From the NCBI GenBank assembly GCA_964059195.1, contig CAXKWD010000002.1:52354923-52418922 (forward strand): a stretch of 64,000 bases of DNA, given 5' to 3'. The first letter of the stretch is position 1. Each line of letters starts with the position of its first letter. The notes beneath the pieces are model-generated. The model was not told where the DNA came from. It saw only the letters and a program-made list of their open reading frames with translations, and did not search any database. This DNA is from Ectobius pallidus. Its lineage: Eukaryota; Arthropoda; Insecta; Blattodea; Ectobiidae. Position numbers and translations under genes: made by a program. This document shows positions 42,877 through 55,525 of this stretch, piece after piece.

Positions 42877-45049
42877 TACCTTTAAAATAGTTCTATAATT
42901 ACGTTAGTCTACAATACTGGTATGATAATTAAAATTATCTACAAAATATCGTAGGCCTTATACATTTTGGTAGATTTGAATTCCATCCACTTACTCTTAA
43001 CAGGAAGCTGCACAACACTGAATGAATGAGGTTACTCCATTTACCTGGAAAAGAAAAGAAAAGTATTTCAATGTTTATTCATTTGAAGATTTATTTGAAC
43101 TGTCAGAGTAAGGCCTTGCGGCCTTCTCTTCCTCTCGACTAGTCTAAAATTATAATAAATACAAAATTATAAGTACAGAGAAAGAAAGCGGGAGAAATGT
43201 AAATAATGGTAATTTTTAAGATCAATAACATATTAGTTTCAAACAGAATAAGAGTTCCACAAAATAAATAAATGTTGCAATTATTAGTTCATGTGTTGAA
43301 GATAACAACCAGAACATAAATACTCAAGTATAAATTAAACACTATGCATGTACGATATTGATATGAATGACTGTGGAGAAAGATTGAATTTGACATGCTG
43401 TAATAAAAAAAAGAAAAAAGAGAGAGATTTAAGGGTCATCATTTAACTTATAACTTATAACACCTTCATTGAAATGAGATGACTATGGCCGAGATCTGTG
43501 TAATATCAGACTGTTAAATATGTTCTATACTTAAATAAGTATTCAAAATTGAGAAACGTAGGGCTACGTACAAAAGTATAGAATAACTAAAAGCTGTGGA
43601 TGATTATATTATTCCACGTTCTACTACAATATGGATTTCCTGCATCTTGCATCTTGCAATGTTATAGGGTTATTGACTGTCGAATTTTATTACTCAGTGA
43701 ATATCTCCGGTTTATTTCACGGCCAGATCGCCTTTTATTTTTTTCAAGTCCTGGTTTATCCGGAATATTGATCGGATGGTAAACAAACAAAAAACAAAAA
43801 CACCGTGGAGGACAAAGAAATGTTGACAAAAGCAGAATTACTGTTACCATATTAAAATGCCGCATGGTTAGGAGCGATTTGCAATATTTCTTTGGACATC
43901 CCTTCACCTTGCTCTGGTTGCGCTTGCTGCCTACGTCACTGGGAGACCCGGCTGCTTGCAGAGAAGTTCACCTCGAGCTGTGGAGCGCCCGCCATCCAGC
44001 TATTGTTAACAATACTGCATATTATTAAACTTGGATTGTTTGGAGCGTTTAATATCAGTTTTATGGAGAAATACAGCAGTTAACCTCGTGTAGGCACCAT
44101 TCATATTAGGTAAGCCATTTTATCCTTTCCAGCATAAGGTTCTCATAAATTGATAATTTTAAAAATAGGATATCTCGAAAAAGTCTTATTATTAAAACCT
44201 TGTATTGTTATTATGAAGTATTTGAAATATCAACATTTTTAGTGCATATTAAGATCAGTAAACAGACCCAGCAAATTAAGTTCTGGTAGTCTACTACATT
44301 TGTGGAAAAAAAGTATTAACTGAATTATTGCCAGATACAATCATCCTAGGCTGATTTTTCCTTGATAAAGTATCACCAGAAGTTGTTTTGTTGGTTACGT
44401 TTGTTCGATTATTGGTTATATTTATCTGGAGTATTGGTTATATTTATATTTGTCCACCTCTTGTGAAAGAGAAGGCCGTAAGTACACCAAAGAGAAGCAA
44501 GTAAATAAATACACTTTTTTAAAGTTATTTATTCTTGTAGTCAGTGCTGAAGGTGGGCCGGAACGGCGCTCCGGCAAAGTAAAAGTCTTCTCTTCATAGC
44601 TCCGGCATAAATACAGGGAGGAAAAAGTACATATCAAACCGGCGTATATTTTGGCAACATTTTTAAAATTAAAGAACCATTATTAGGGTCATGATCTGTT
44701 CTTGTCGCGAAAGTTGCCTTGCCTGCATGGATGCCGCACATTCGATTCGTCCTTGACGAAGTTGGTTGCATTGGTTATTATTGTAACATAATTTCTATGT
44801 GATACATTTAAAAGGGTAATTTGACTATAATGTTTCGTATAATGAAATTAAAAATAAATAAAACACCTTCATATAAATTTACGAGTCCCCCGCCCTAGAA
44901 AATATTTCCAACTTCAGCACTGCTTATATTCCACTTAAAATCCTTATACATCTGAATGATGAAGTAAGATGTCACAATTTATTGTGAATTTTTTAAAATG
45001 CACTTTTTTTAGTTTATCCTTTTGTCAAACTAATACGAAGCGATTGGTC
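42877..45049. other. No gene recognised
   Basis: Long AT-rich interval. A repeat fragment (AGTAAGGCCTTGCGGCCTTC) lies near 43108. Open frames near 43600, 43892 and 44422 have no recognisable domain. Confidence 0.5.
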
Positions 45050-45175
45050 GTGGGGATCGACATGCTGATCACATGCCCCCCAATCCTGCCTAAGGTAGAT
45101 GATGCAACAATCGGATGGTAGGCCTAGTCCCTAAAGGGATCCAGCTCCACGTAGTTTAGTTCACTTCAGTTAGTA
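45050..45175 (-). repeat. Dispersed repeat (GTGGCGCTACATCCCTGG family), inverted
   Basis: Reads GGGATCGACATGCTGATCAC and GATGATGCAACAATCGGATG on the plus strand, a diverged reverse complement of the family. Confidence 0.65.
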
Positions 45176-46043
45176 CAGTTGTATAAGATGTCTTTCATAG
45201 ACTTCCGCGGCCCGAGTTAACACTAGAAAAAGGATTCTAGCAGTACAGTTGATAATTGACTTGACATGTCTACTAATATGCACAATAGAATCGTTGGAAC
45301 AGTTTCTGGTGGTCCAATGACTGCTACAAACTTATGTGACTGTGTAACCCTTTTATAATATTTGATTTTTAAAAAAGAATATATGGGGACCTTATCCTGG
45401 CAGTAAACTAATGAAATGTAAAATCGGGTGCCACACTTGCAGAATTCTCCGAATTCCAGCAATAATTACTGTATTATTGTTATGGGCAATTGCCGTTTAG
45501 TGGGATAAAAGTCCCACGTTAAAGTGTTATCTTGTTCTTTTTTTTTCAATACTATTTGGTGTAAATATATATTTAATTTTAATCAAACACACTGTATACA
45601 CTCAAAAGTTTTCGTCATTTGAATAGTAAAAATTCTCACGATAGCAGATACATAAATATAAGTAAATTTATTCATGTAAAAGTTCGGTAAGACAAAGCAG
45701 AAAGTCAAACTTTGTTATACGACAATTCGGCTATAGCGTCTGTTTTCTATGGTAACTATGTATTCCGCTTAAGGAATGTGTTTTTTAGCCGTGCTTAGTA
45801 CGGCAAATTTAATTTTCAGCCTGTTTCCAATAAGATTTTCTAAGAACTAAGGTATTTGAGGAAATCTTTTGAGATCTGGCAACCTGGCATATTCTTCCCT
45901 TCTGTCAATGGAATTCAGGTAGAATCCAAGCCTCATTGTAACCCTTGGGCTTTCTAATCACAAAACACATTAAATGTACACTACCTGAAGACAGTTTCCA
46001 TAGCAATTTTTCACGCGTTTTAGCACAGCATGGCAAGTAAAAG
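45176..46043. other. No gene recognised
   Basis: No supported coding sequence. Confidence 0.5.
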
Positions 46044-46151
46044 AAAATTGTGAGAGCACAAGAATTTACCAAGAAATTAAAAGATGAAGAATTTGTGTGC
46101 ACCAGTGGCTGGATTGACAGATTCAAGGAACATCACATTACTTTGATATAA
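46044..46151 (+). pseudogene. CENP-B-type second HTH fragment
   Basis: Encodes KIVRAQEFTKKLKDEEFVCT and SGWIDRFKEHHITLI, then TAA. This is the F-x-x-S-x-GW-x-x-RFK core of the Tigger/CENP-B second helix-turn-helix. The first HTH is absent. Confidence 0.75.
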
Positions 46152-46494
46152 TATTATATATAATACGCCCTACGTAGTTTGTGGGATGAGATTGTAGCCT
46201 ACATATTAAAATCATACTCGTTATTATATAACAGCCAATCACAAGTTATATTATATTATCGAAAGTTGAAATAGAAATTTGTAAGGAAAAAACATGTAAG
46301 GTTGTGGCGAATTCCGAATTTTTCGTTTATCGCCGCTATGTCTCAAATGGCCCTGAGGCGGGCACAGCTCCAACTCCCGAGCGATCGGGTGAAATGTCTT
46401 CGCAAATAAAGCCGCGAACGGTGTAATGGTTCAGGTTCTCACATTTACAGTTGGAATTACAATGAAAATAACCTCGTACCTCATCACAAGAGAT

Positions 46495-46680
46495 GTTGGA
46501 AATGTCCTCCTCTTGCATTCACACAACACTGGCACCTTTTTAGAAAATTTTCTTTCAGGCGCTTAAGTTCAGCTCCCGAGACAGAGTTAATTTCTCTTGT
46601 GATATTGTCTTTAAGTTCTTCTAACAGTATGCGACTATTATTTATCGGGAAACTTGAAATATAAAGTGTATAGGTCAATT
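46495..46680 (-). pseudogene. IS630/Tc1-like transposase C-terminal fragment
   Basis: The minus strand reads LLEELKDNITREINSVSG and ELKRLKENFLKRCQCCVNAR, then GGHFQHLL and a stop, matching the final helix of DDE_3 transposases (LEELK..I..EI..........F..RC..C....G.H). Upstream coding sequence is not recognisable. Confidence 0.72.
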
Positions 46681-46970
46681 TCTCATACATTACATTCTCT
46701 GTGCATACAGTAGCATTCCAGGAACGAAAAACATGCCTTGAGTAAGCTGTACACGGCCATCTGAATAGAGTAAGTTGCTCTGACATCTGACAATCAGACG
46801 TGCAAGCTTATTTGTGAGAACAAGGTTCCACCAAGATAATTGGCCCAAATAGGAGGGAACAAACTATAGCTCGCTAAAAAACCAAAATCGGAATTAGGTG
46901 AATATTGCATTTGTGGCATGGACGTAGAATGTCGTTAGAATATCGGTTGTGCCTTTTCAGATGAATTAAG

Positions 46971-47235
46971 ATGCCAGGAATGCGCTGCGCAGTGTCTTCG
47001 TGCAGCAACAGCAGAATAGAAACAAAAAAGGCTAACTTAAATATTAAATATCACCGTTTCCCAGTGAAGGACGAGGCAATAAGACAAATATGGGTACAAA
47101 AATGTGATCGTGGTCCAGATATAAATCCAAACACATCATTCATTTGTTCTACCCATTTTGCGCCCAATGATTATCAAAGGGACTTAAAAGCTGAACTTCT
47201 AGGGCTGCCTAACAAGAGACATCTGAAGGAGAACG
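46971..47235 (+). CDS. THAP first exon, phase-1 donor (pairs with 48244)
   Basis: Begins MPGMRCAVSSCSNSRIETKK and carries THAP zinc ligands C6/C11, YHRFPVKD, IWVQKC and FICSTHF. It ends ...LPNKRHLKENG at GAACG|GTAAGT (47235/47236), phase 1. The AVPxF-type motif follows in the exon at 48244. Layout, start (MPG.RCAV) and junction are homologous to 19933, showing one subfamily with a split THAP domain. Confidence 0.88.
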
Positions 47236-48243
47236 GTAAGTATTTACTTAAAAAACGAGTAACGTTCTATTTGCTTTTTTCTTTCGTTCTTTGAAAGTTA
47301 GCACTTTTGTTTTCACTCTGGAGTTGCCAACTTTTTTATTTAAAAAAAAATTAAATGTAGATTTCGTGATAATCATAATATTCTATAGACTAAAAGAGAC
47401 CTGGCCAACTTTTTAAAAATACGGCAATGTAAATTACATGATAACTTCCTACATACCACAAGAATTCTGGACATTTTCAATACTGAAGATAGGAGGCGCC
47501 CTTTGCTTGAAGAAGTTTAAAAAAGTGTTGGATTATTCTTTGATATATTGATTCCAGATAAACGTCAGCTGTTTTGAAAATACGTGAACAATTTCGGAAT
47601 TAAAAGAAGTTAAAGGCGCCAAAATAATTGGTAAAAATGACAGCCGAAGTGGCAGAGAAAATCCAGTGGAATGTTGAAGGGGGTAAACTCCCCAAAGAAT
47701 TGGATAAGGAAATTGATTTCCTGTGCATTCAAGACACCTGAATTGTATAACAGAGACCTAGGTTGAAGAAACTTATATTAAGGAGAGACTTAAAACCTAC
47801 TTCCCAGAAATTATTTACTTTTGTATAATATGTCAACTAATCTTCAACGTTGATTAAAAAGTTTAAATAAATGCATATTTGTTCGAATATACAGGAAATA
47901 TGCAGATCTTTGATGCTAGTATAATATCGTATCATTGATTCAGATATCGCCTTTTTATTGTTAAAGTTCTTTCCTCGGTTTTTTTCCTTTCTTCAAGAAC
48001 TTTGACAGTCGAATATCGGTCTTAGAGAAAACGTGAAGTTTTAAAAGTTGGCAACCCTACTTCACACTTTTCTTAATACAGTACTACGATTACTGTTACC
48101 ATTACTTTGATATTGACCCCACTATTGCTGCTACTACAATTAACAATTAATAAACAATAAAAATAATATTAACAATAACTATAACGCAATTAAACAAGTC
48201 CTGAAGTAAGATTTCTTCATTCTGTCATTATTTTCATTTCTAG
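47236..48243 (+). other. Intron between the two THAP exons
   Basis: AT-rich, no other unit inside. It ends in a T-rich tract and TTTCTAG acceptor. Confidence 0.7.
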
Positions 48244-48326
48244 CCGTACCTTCGCTCTATCTCCATAATCCTGATGGTAAATTAAAAAGAAGAAGAATAA
48301 ACAAGTTAAAGGAAATGTCCGAAAAG
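48244..48326 (+). CDS. THAP second exon, phase 1 in, phase 0 out
   Basis: Joined to 46971-47235 it reads G/AVPSLYLHNPDGKLKRRR, then INKLKEMSEK. This supplies the AVPxF-type motif and a short basic helix. The donor GAAAAG|GTTAGT at 48326/48327 is phase 0. Unlike 28223, no nearby stop gives a sensible C-terminus: read-through enters a hAT MITE after 12 codons. This exon must therefore join something downstream. Confidence 0.85.
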
Positions 48327-48362
48327 GTTAGTGTAATTAAAACACCACACTTTCATTTGCTC

Positions 48363-48636
48363 CAGGGCCGGATCTAGGTATTTTGGCGCCCTAGGCGAGA
48401 TATCATTTCGGCACCCCCCTAAATTGCCACCTCAGTCATTCTATTTTTTACCATTTGATTAAACATGGTTTTTTACTTTCTCTAGCCTGATATTGGAAAG
48501 TCGTTAAATGAAAATTATTTGAATTGGCCTAATTTGAGAAAGTCTATTTTTTAAATCTAAATGTTCCTGCCTCTAAATGTTTCTAAACATTTCCCGCCTA
48601 GATCGCCTATAGCCCTATTCGGACGAGCCGGCCCTG
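48363..48636. mobile_element. hAT-like MITE
   Basis: Ends CAGGGCCGGATCTAGG and GGACGAGCCGGCCCTG; flanking octamers ATTTGCTC and TTTGGCTC are similar but imperfect. Confidence 0.7.
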
Positions 48637-49618
48637 TTTGGCTCATACCCTACATTATACAGTATATTAATGCGATTTTCAATAAACATGTTACTTAGTG
48701 CATTTAATAAAATAGTTTTCTAAATTTCGAGATTTCCATTGAAAAATAAAAAAGTCAAGGAGACACAAGACATAAATGTTTTTAGACTTCTCAATATCAG
48801 TATTCAATCATTTATTTTAAATTATTGTGGTACAAGAACTGAAGAGATTCTTTACTATAGGAAGAGTCTATTATTATTATAGCCTGCCTACAATACGAGT
48901 ATTTCCAGAGGCTGTTGCTTCCATGTTACTTGAAGAGGGGAATGAACAATGCCTTTCCCTAGCATTTTAATAATAATAGAGGTGCGCACAATGTGCATGA
49001 TTAGTTTGAGCAGAAAGCCGTGAGAGAACCTGTCCTCTAGGGGCAGCATTTTGGCATTTTGGAAGCTGTAATAAGCTAATGCAGAGGACAGGAATTTTCT
49101 CTGAAGAAATTCCTTTGACCTTCACTGGCTAGACAAAACCTCCCCTAGTCAGAATGTACCGTTACTTTCATTGTTCACTAGGCTATTCTTATACAGGCTC
49201 ATGCATTCCTATTTATTCCTTCAAACTATCCATGCCATTCAGCTTCATATAATTTTGAAGCTGAATTTTTATGTAGCATAGCTTAGTAATAAAAGAAGGA
49301 GGTAAAATATCAGGCAAGTTACCTACCGTAAAGGACCGGTATTTATGAATACGAAGTTAAAACATTAAGCAGTCACTGAAAAAAAAAAGAATGTGCAAGC
49401 AGAAGTTTCATTTTGGAGTAGATGTTTTCTTTTGGGATGAAACCGTCATGTTATTTTTTAATTTTCCTTCAGCTTGCAGTCATTCTGTTTCCGAACCATA
49501 TTTGGAAAAGTACTAACGAGTTGGAGGTGCCACTTTTTAAAGACTTATTTTCCGAGAACTGCCTCATGGGCATTTTTTAAGTCTGCCCATAAATTACCTA
49601 ATACAAGTTAAAGCGTGG
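48637..49618. other. No gene recognised
   Basis: AT-rich interval without a supported open frame. Confidence 0.5.
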
Positions 49619-49788
49619 GAAGCTTAAAACTCGTTATTTTGCGTCTTAATTTTTAAAATTTTCCGGGGGAGACCCCCGGAAGCTTAAAACTCGTTATTTT
49701 CCATCTTGATTTTTAAAATTTTCCGGGGGTGATCCCCCGGAAGCTTAAAACTCGTTATTTTGCGTCTTAATTTTTAAAATTTTCCGGG
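49619..49788. repeat. Tandem repeat, unit about 61 bp, three copies
   Basis: Each unit contains AAGCTTAAAACTCGTTATTT, then TTTTTAAAATTTTCCGGG and a GGGGGAGACCCCCGG-like palindrome. Confidence 0.9.
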
Positions 49789-51148
49789 CCCCCCTCTCTC
49801 TGGGGGGTATGGAATACCCCCCAGACCCCGCGGATGTTATAACCCCCCCCCCATATGGTCGGCCTGGTTACGCCTATGCTCATGGGCTAGATATCTTCTG
49901 GGGATGTGACACGGAGATTGACAACGATTTTCTCTTACTATTACTAACGTTTTACATTTTTAAAAAATCACGATTCCCCCCGGAAGCGTTATTAACGTAA
50001 TGGAGAACAGCCTACCCATGGGATTATTAACCCACTGAAGCCTAATGTACTGTATGTGATCCCTCATATAGTTGTCACAAGGGATATTCTGATATCAAAT
50101 TATCAGAGCAACTAGATTTATGCTTTATACAGATCCTTTTCGTTTTGATAAATCATGCTTTATTATGCTTTTTATAAATTGTTCACAGTTCATTTTATAT
50201 CATGCAGTATTTTGGTAATCTTCTGTATACGTAAATTAACGCAACCACAAATATTAACGGATTTTTGGTCTGAAATTAATTATTTATTTAGTCCACTACA
50301 CAAATTTAGTTCACTGTATTAATATTCAAAGAAGTGTGATTTGAGATTTATTCATTTATAGAAAGAATATTAGACAAAAACAATGTATTTCAAAAATCGA
50401 ACAATAGCATTCTTAAACAGAAAATAGCTTTTCCTTTTGGAAAGTAGCTTATGCTGTAAACAATCTTCTTCAGTTCACTATATGGCAGCAACAATAAACA
50501 GGATTAACAACAAGAGAAAATACCTAAAATTTCACTATTCATATAAGTTTTCTTTATTAAACTATGGAGTTCTTAAATAAATCTTTAAACATTATGGTTT
50601 ATGGTTTATTTTTGTGAATTATGTTTTATTATAATTTTAACATATTGCATAATTTATCTAGGCATCTGTCACAATAAAAGATAAGGTAGCAACCGTAGAT
50701 GTAAAATTCTATTATGCTTTTAATGCCTTTTGGTTGCTCAACTAATTATGCATAGAAATACAGAAAAGTAATGCCGGTAGTAAACAAATATGGATTATTT
50801 ACCCTGCATTGCGATGTACAGTAGTTTTCTATAACGCATGCAATCTGCATTTTGTAGAAAATTCAACATGGCTTTGCTTCTGAAATAGGAACTCATCTGG
50901 CAACACTGCTACAGTTGCAGACGCATCTGGTAATAATTCGATAGCGTCATCCGGTACAGTCCTATTTAAAAGGAAATTAACTGTTGTAGTGGCCCTATTA
51001 CACTGTGTTTCAAATATTTTCAAATGAGAGAAGCTTGAAAGGTAGCTGTCTTGAATAATAACAAGAATAATAATATTAATACTGTTGTACTACTCCATGG
51101 TGTGAGTTAAGGGAGCATTTTGTCTTCTATAAGTTGTTTCCTAGACTG
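49789..51148. other. No gene recognised
   Basis: Long AT-rich interval. A minus-strand frame at 50829-51023 is better composed than its surroundings but has no recognisable domain. Confidence 0.5.
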
Positions 51149-51326
51149 CAGTGGCGGACGCAGAATTTTTTCGGGGGGGGGGGATTTGAATAGGTAGAAA
51201 GAATAATAAAACAATTAAGCAACTTACATATATAATTAGTTTATAAAACTGGCCACTTAGACTGCATATATTAGCCCTTTTTTTTCAAATTTCGGTGATA
51301 TCCCCCCCCCCCCGCGTCCGCCACTA
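51149..51326. mobile_element. Short hAT MITE (CAGTGGCGGACGCAG family)
   Basis: Inverted relative to 31650. Flanked by CTAGACTG and CTAGCCTG (7 of 8 identical). Confidence 0.88.
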
Positions 51327-51705
51327 CTAGCCTGTGTGGTCGTAACTCCCCGAATCTTGTCAGGGAAGTCGCGATGAAGATCCTGAAATAATAAAAATCC
51401 ATTATTAAGTATACCAAGTTTTCCTGTGTGACGGATACACGAAATGTGGTTATTGTTATTGATGAAATGATTTTTTTTTTAACAATTCTAGGCCAAAATA
51501 TAGTCGTTTTACATTCGAGAAAATACACAACATTTTCGTTTGTAGTGCGGATTTTTTTCTCTTCTAAACAAAATTATATGTTTCAAGGGGAATCTTGGGT
51601 TTTAGAAGGGCATTTTTGACATTTATCGAAAGTCGTACAAATAGTTATAATTTATGCAAGTTTATGCAATACGTGTTGAATAAACCAAGTATATGTTGAA
51701 TATAT
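51327..51705. other. No gene recognised
   Basis: Overlapping small frames only. Confidence 0.5.
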
Positions 51706-51800
51706 GCCAGTCTCCTCAGCTAAGGTGTTCTCCCTTGGATCCGTAGTGAAAGAGGGTGTGGGTTCGAGTTCCACCTCGGGCATGGGTGTTTGTGTGTAAT
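51706..51800 (+). repeat. tRNA-derived SINE fragment
   Basis: Contains a tRNA-like CAGCTAAGGTGTTCTCCCTTGG region and the B box GGGTTCGAGTTCC. Confidence 0.7.
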
Positions 51801-52970
51801 AAGGAAAAATGGAAAGCAAACAAAAGAAAACGGTAAACAAGATAAACAATTCAGGAAAACTGGCCTATGGCCGATTAAATTTTACTAAAAATTGGCAGGC
51901 ATGCCAGTAAGTGTAAAGAGCTAAAAAAAAAATAGGCTAGGCCTAATTATTTTTCAGTTAAAATAATCTGATGTGTGGAGACGATCGTACATAATAATTT
52001 TTGTTAAAGATTAGGCATATTTGAATTTAGGACTTTGCTTTATGGACTGTTTTATTACAGCATTAACCTCTTCACTGCTACCGACATATAAATTCGTCAC
52101 CACAAAAAATTACTCAAAACCAGAACTAGATTACTAAAATAATGATTGATATTGTTATGGTTGTCATACATGGAAACCAGCTATTCCTATGATGTTTTCA
52201 TGTTGAATTCAAACTTATACTCCACTTACTTGTATGCTTAGCCTGTATGAATATGACGTCAGTTCAGCACTGTATTTCGGTGTTGCAGTCTGCACCCTCA
52301 GTTTATATAATTCAAGGTGACAGAGTTATACCGGTTTGTCTACACTTCAGGCAACTCGTAAGAACTGTTAAAATCTACCAAATGGAAGGATTAAAAGAGA
52401 GCAGCTAATTCCCCCCCCCCCCAGAAATATGCAATATTTTGCGCCAGATGAGACGTAAATATGTTTGGTCTTAATGCGAAATAACATCGAAGTTAACCCA
52501 ACTTATGTACCGAAATTTAACAGAATTTAGGATCGCTACCCATTATTATATACATTGAATAAGACAATTTGGCATCCATATATTATGAAGAATATTTCGA
52601 CAGCTGTCTTTGAAAGCAGATAGGAGTCATTGTTTGACAGGCATGTTTGTTTTGTATATCGGATCGAAGGTCAGATTCTCAGAAGTAACATAAGCACAAT
52701 TCCTATATAGGAATCTAGTATCGGTAATTTCTATTTATGAATCTTATAACATGCAAAGAAAATACCTAGCCCAACTACGGCCGGGTAAGTGAAGGTCATA
52801 CTCAGAAATCCCTTCCAACTACGGCCAGGTAAGCCAGTGAGTGTGAAACACATATCAGTCCAGACAGTGACGTTTTACAAACGGACGGGTAAGGAAGGCC
52901 TCAGTTCATTCCAGTAGCTTGACGCGCGAAGTCAGTTTATTATGTTTTCTCGCTAACCAATTGATTGAAA
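51801..52970 (+). promoter_or_regulatory. 5' flank of the piggyBac-derived gene
   Basis: No coding region. A CRE (TGACGTCA) lies at 52254-52261, and a short direct repeat AACTACGGCC(G/A)GGTAAG occurs near 52773 and 52817. The start region was not otherwise identified. Confidence 0.35.
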
Positions 52971-54764
52971 ATGGCACGTCTTGCGAGATTGAAGAGGGAA
53001 GAAAGTATAAATGTTCTTTTAAATAGTGATAGTGAAGAGGGTAATTTGCATACTTCCAGTGATTCCGAAACTTGTAGATCTGGTGATGAAAGTGATTGCT
53101 TAGATAATAACAGTGAGATTTCAACAAACAATGGTGTAGATCCAGAAGAAGTTGTAAATAATAGCAACCCAGCTGTTAATGGTAATTTAAATGTAGTGAT
53201 AGCTGGTACAAGTGGAAACAAAGAAAGTGTAAACGAACCACAAGCAAAAAAGCGTAGATTTGTTAGTGAAGAACCATGGAAGTGGAAAAAATCTTGTGCG
53301 AAAAGTGAAAAACCAACCAAAATACAGTTCGCTGGAGTAACCAGTATAAATCCTGAATTGCTGAAAGGTTCTGGTGAAAACATCTCTTGTGTAAATATTG
53401 TAAATAAGTATTTAGATTGCAGTTTCTGGAATGAGCTCCAAAACCAAGTGAACAAGTATGCAAATAAAAAGATTGGGGAGGCAGGAACACCAGCATGTGG
53501 CATCGAAAGGAAATGGTTTGAAACTACTGCCGACGAAATGAAAGGCTTTATGGCCTTGTGCCTCTTGCAGTCACAATTGAAAAAGGACACATTACAGTCA
53601 TACTGGAGCGTAAGAAAATCCACTGAAACTCCGTTTTTCGCTACAGTTATGCCATATAAAAGATTCTTACTTCTTACTAGATTTCTTCATTTAGTGGACA
53701 AAAACAAAATAGATCCTACTGACAAGCTAGCCAAAATACGATTTCCGTTGGACTATTTGAATTCAAAATTTCAATCAATGTATACACCGGATTCCGATAT
53801 AGCAATAGACGTGCAGTATAACCCTTCTAAGAGAGGCAGAGCTCAAGATGGAATCAAATATTTTACATTGTGTGAATCGAAAACAGGATATTGTACACAA
53901 TTCCGAATAATTCCTGCATATAAAGTGGGTATTGAGAGCTCACCCTCTAATGAAGCAATTGTATTTGACTTGATGGAGGCCTATCTGGGAAAGGGCTATA
54001 CCCTTCATATTGACAAGTCGTGCTCATCTCCTCAACTTTTTCACAGCCTATTTCAAAATAACACGAATGTAATTGGCACTGTTGGAATAAATAGGAAGGA
54101 CATTCCTGAAGTAATTAAAAATAGTAAACTGAAAAGGGGAGAATCTATGGCAGCTTACAGCCATAACATTATGGCTCTGAAGTGGCAGGACAGAACAGAT
54201 GTCATTTTATTGTCAACAGTTCATGACAAAGTATCAATGACAGCTACAGGAAAACCATTGTTGAAACCTAAAGCAGTGATTGACTATAACAGGGGGATGA
54301 GCGGAATTGATAAAATGAATCAAAAGCTGTCATCATTTCCCGTCATGAGGCGCTATCTCAGAACTTATAAGAAACTATTTTTCTTCATGATTGATATGAC
54401 ATTATTCAATTGCTATGTGATGTACAAGAAAATAACGAAAAAAAGTTTGAATTTCAACGAATTTAGACTCCTAACTGCCGAACAATGGTTAGAGGAGATC
54501 AGTCTCCCTAATTATGCAACAAGGCGTAGTCGTAAATCTGCAGGAAGCAGAGGTCTTCAAGGAGCTTCTTGGTGTCATTTTCCACGTCATATACTGCCAA
54601 ATCCAGTGAAACAAAACCCTTCGCGAGGATGTGCAGTATGCTCTGAGAACAGAGAGGACAAAACCAAGAAAGCCAGTTCAACCAGGTGGGAGTGTGAATG
54701 CTGTCTAGTGGCCTTACATGTTCCTGAATGCTTTAAGATCTACCACACGGACAAAAAGTTCTTG
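52971..54764 (+). CDS. PiggyBac-derived protein (PGBD-like), phase-0 donor, likely inactive
   Basis: A 598-codon frame from the ATG at 52971 (MARLARLKREES). It has an acidic N-terminus, a basic KKRRF patch and a DDE_Tnp_1_7 core from about residue 135 to 500. The C-terminus is a Cys-rich domain (CAVCSEN, CECCLVALHVPECF, YH). The first catalytic Asp is in IAIDVQYNPSK, but the usual following E and the GR block are missing, as if about 13 residues were deleted. The second is in LHIDKSCSSP instead of a DN-Y-S motif. The third region reads SGIDKMNQ, with the second Asp of the pair replaced by N. It is therefore probably not an active transposase. CTTG|GTAAGC at 54764/54765 is phase 0; otherwise the frame stops 12 codons later. 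Confidence 0.85.
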
Positions 54765-54891
54765 GTAAGCTTTTCCACTGTTATTAAATCTCATACTTCA
54801 TAATCTATAAAAAGATTTTGGCGAAAGACAAATACCAGGTGCACTTTAAGCTCCGCCCACTCGATATTCACATTTTGTTTCTCAGCGAAGC

Positions 54892-55059
54892 ATGGTGACA
54901 AGCTATCCTTGTATATTGTCGCCGACACTCCCGACCGTACCAAATATTAAACATGCGAGAGTGCCCCTTGTACCAAATGTTAAAACTGCGAGGGTGCCCC
55001 TTGTACCTAATATTAAAAATTCGAGAGTGCTCATTGTACCAAATATTAAAAATGCGAGA
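54892..55059 (+). other. 33-bp minisatellite with open frame and donor-like end
   Basis: About four copies of a 33-base unit (54937-55068) encode an 11-residue repeat of the form VPNIKNARVPL. The frame starts at an ATG (54892) and ends at GCGAGA|GTAAGT (55059/55060), phase 0. The donor arises where the last unit has an insertion. This could be a coincidence of a coding-length tandem repeat; coding status is doubtful. Confidence 0.35.
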
Positions 55060-55369
55060 GTAAGTGCCTTGTACCCACAGGTTTGCCTTGTACCCAGCGG
55101 TCTGCCAGCCTGTTTATCCTCGAAGAATTCGCTAGATCGTGGTATAAAAGAAAGTGCTTCACTGAGGGTGGGTGAGAGCGGCATATGTCTCATGCGACGA
55201 TGCACCTTATATTTGGTTTTTCCCAATACTTTTTTTTTAGTTATGCCTATGTTGTAGTGTAGACAGTGCTTTCCCGCGCAGTATCATATAGGCCCTTGAC
55301 TATATTAATGTTAGCTAATAATAGGCATACGCATATGGAAACAGTGGATATAAAATAAAATAAGTTAGG
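55060..55369. other. No gene recognised
   Basis: Spacer after the minisatellite. Confidence 0.5.
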
Positions 55370-55525
55370 TCCATACATCCGTGGCGCTACATCCCTGAAA
55401 GGACCTGGCCTACCACCCGTCCGCTGCGTCATCTACCACAGGCAGATGGTAGAGTTGGGAGCGTGTGGTCAGCATGCCGACACCCACGGCCGTTAATGGT
55501 GGTTTTCATGACCGGAAATAAGTTA
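55370..55525 (+). repeat. Dispersed repeat (GTGGCGCTACATCCCTGG family)
   Basis: Long copy ending GTGGTTTTCATGACCGGA, as at 11185. Confidence 0.85.

Noticed and set aside
50829..51023. Minus-strand frame with acidic, proline-containing sequence, a possible linker exon
   Set aside because: Composition is suggestive, but the acceptor is weak and no donor or homology was seen.
52940..53623. Minus-strand frame of 227 codons
   Set aside because: Antisense of the piggyBac-derived gene, with no domain.
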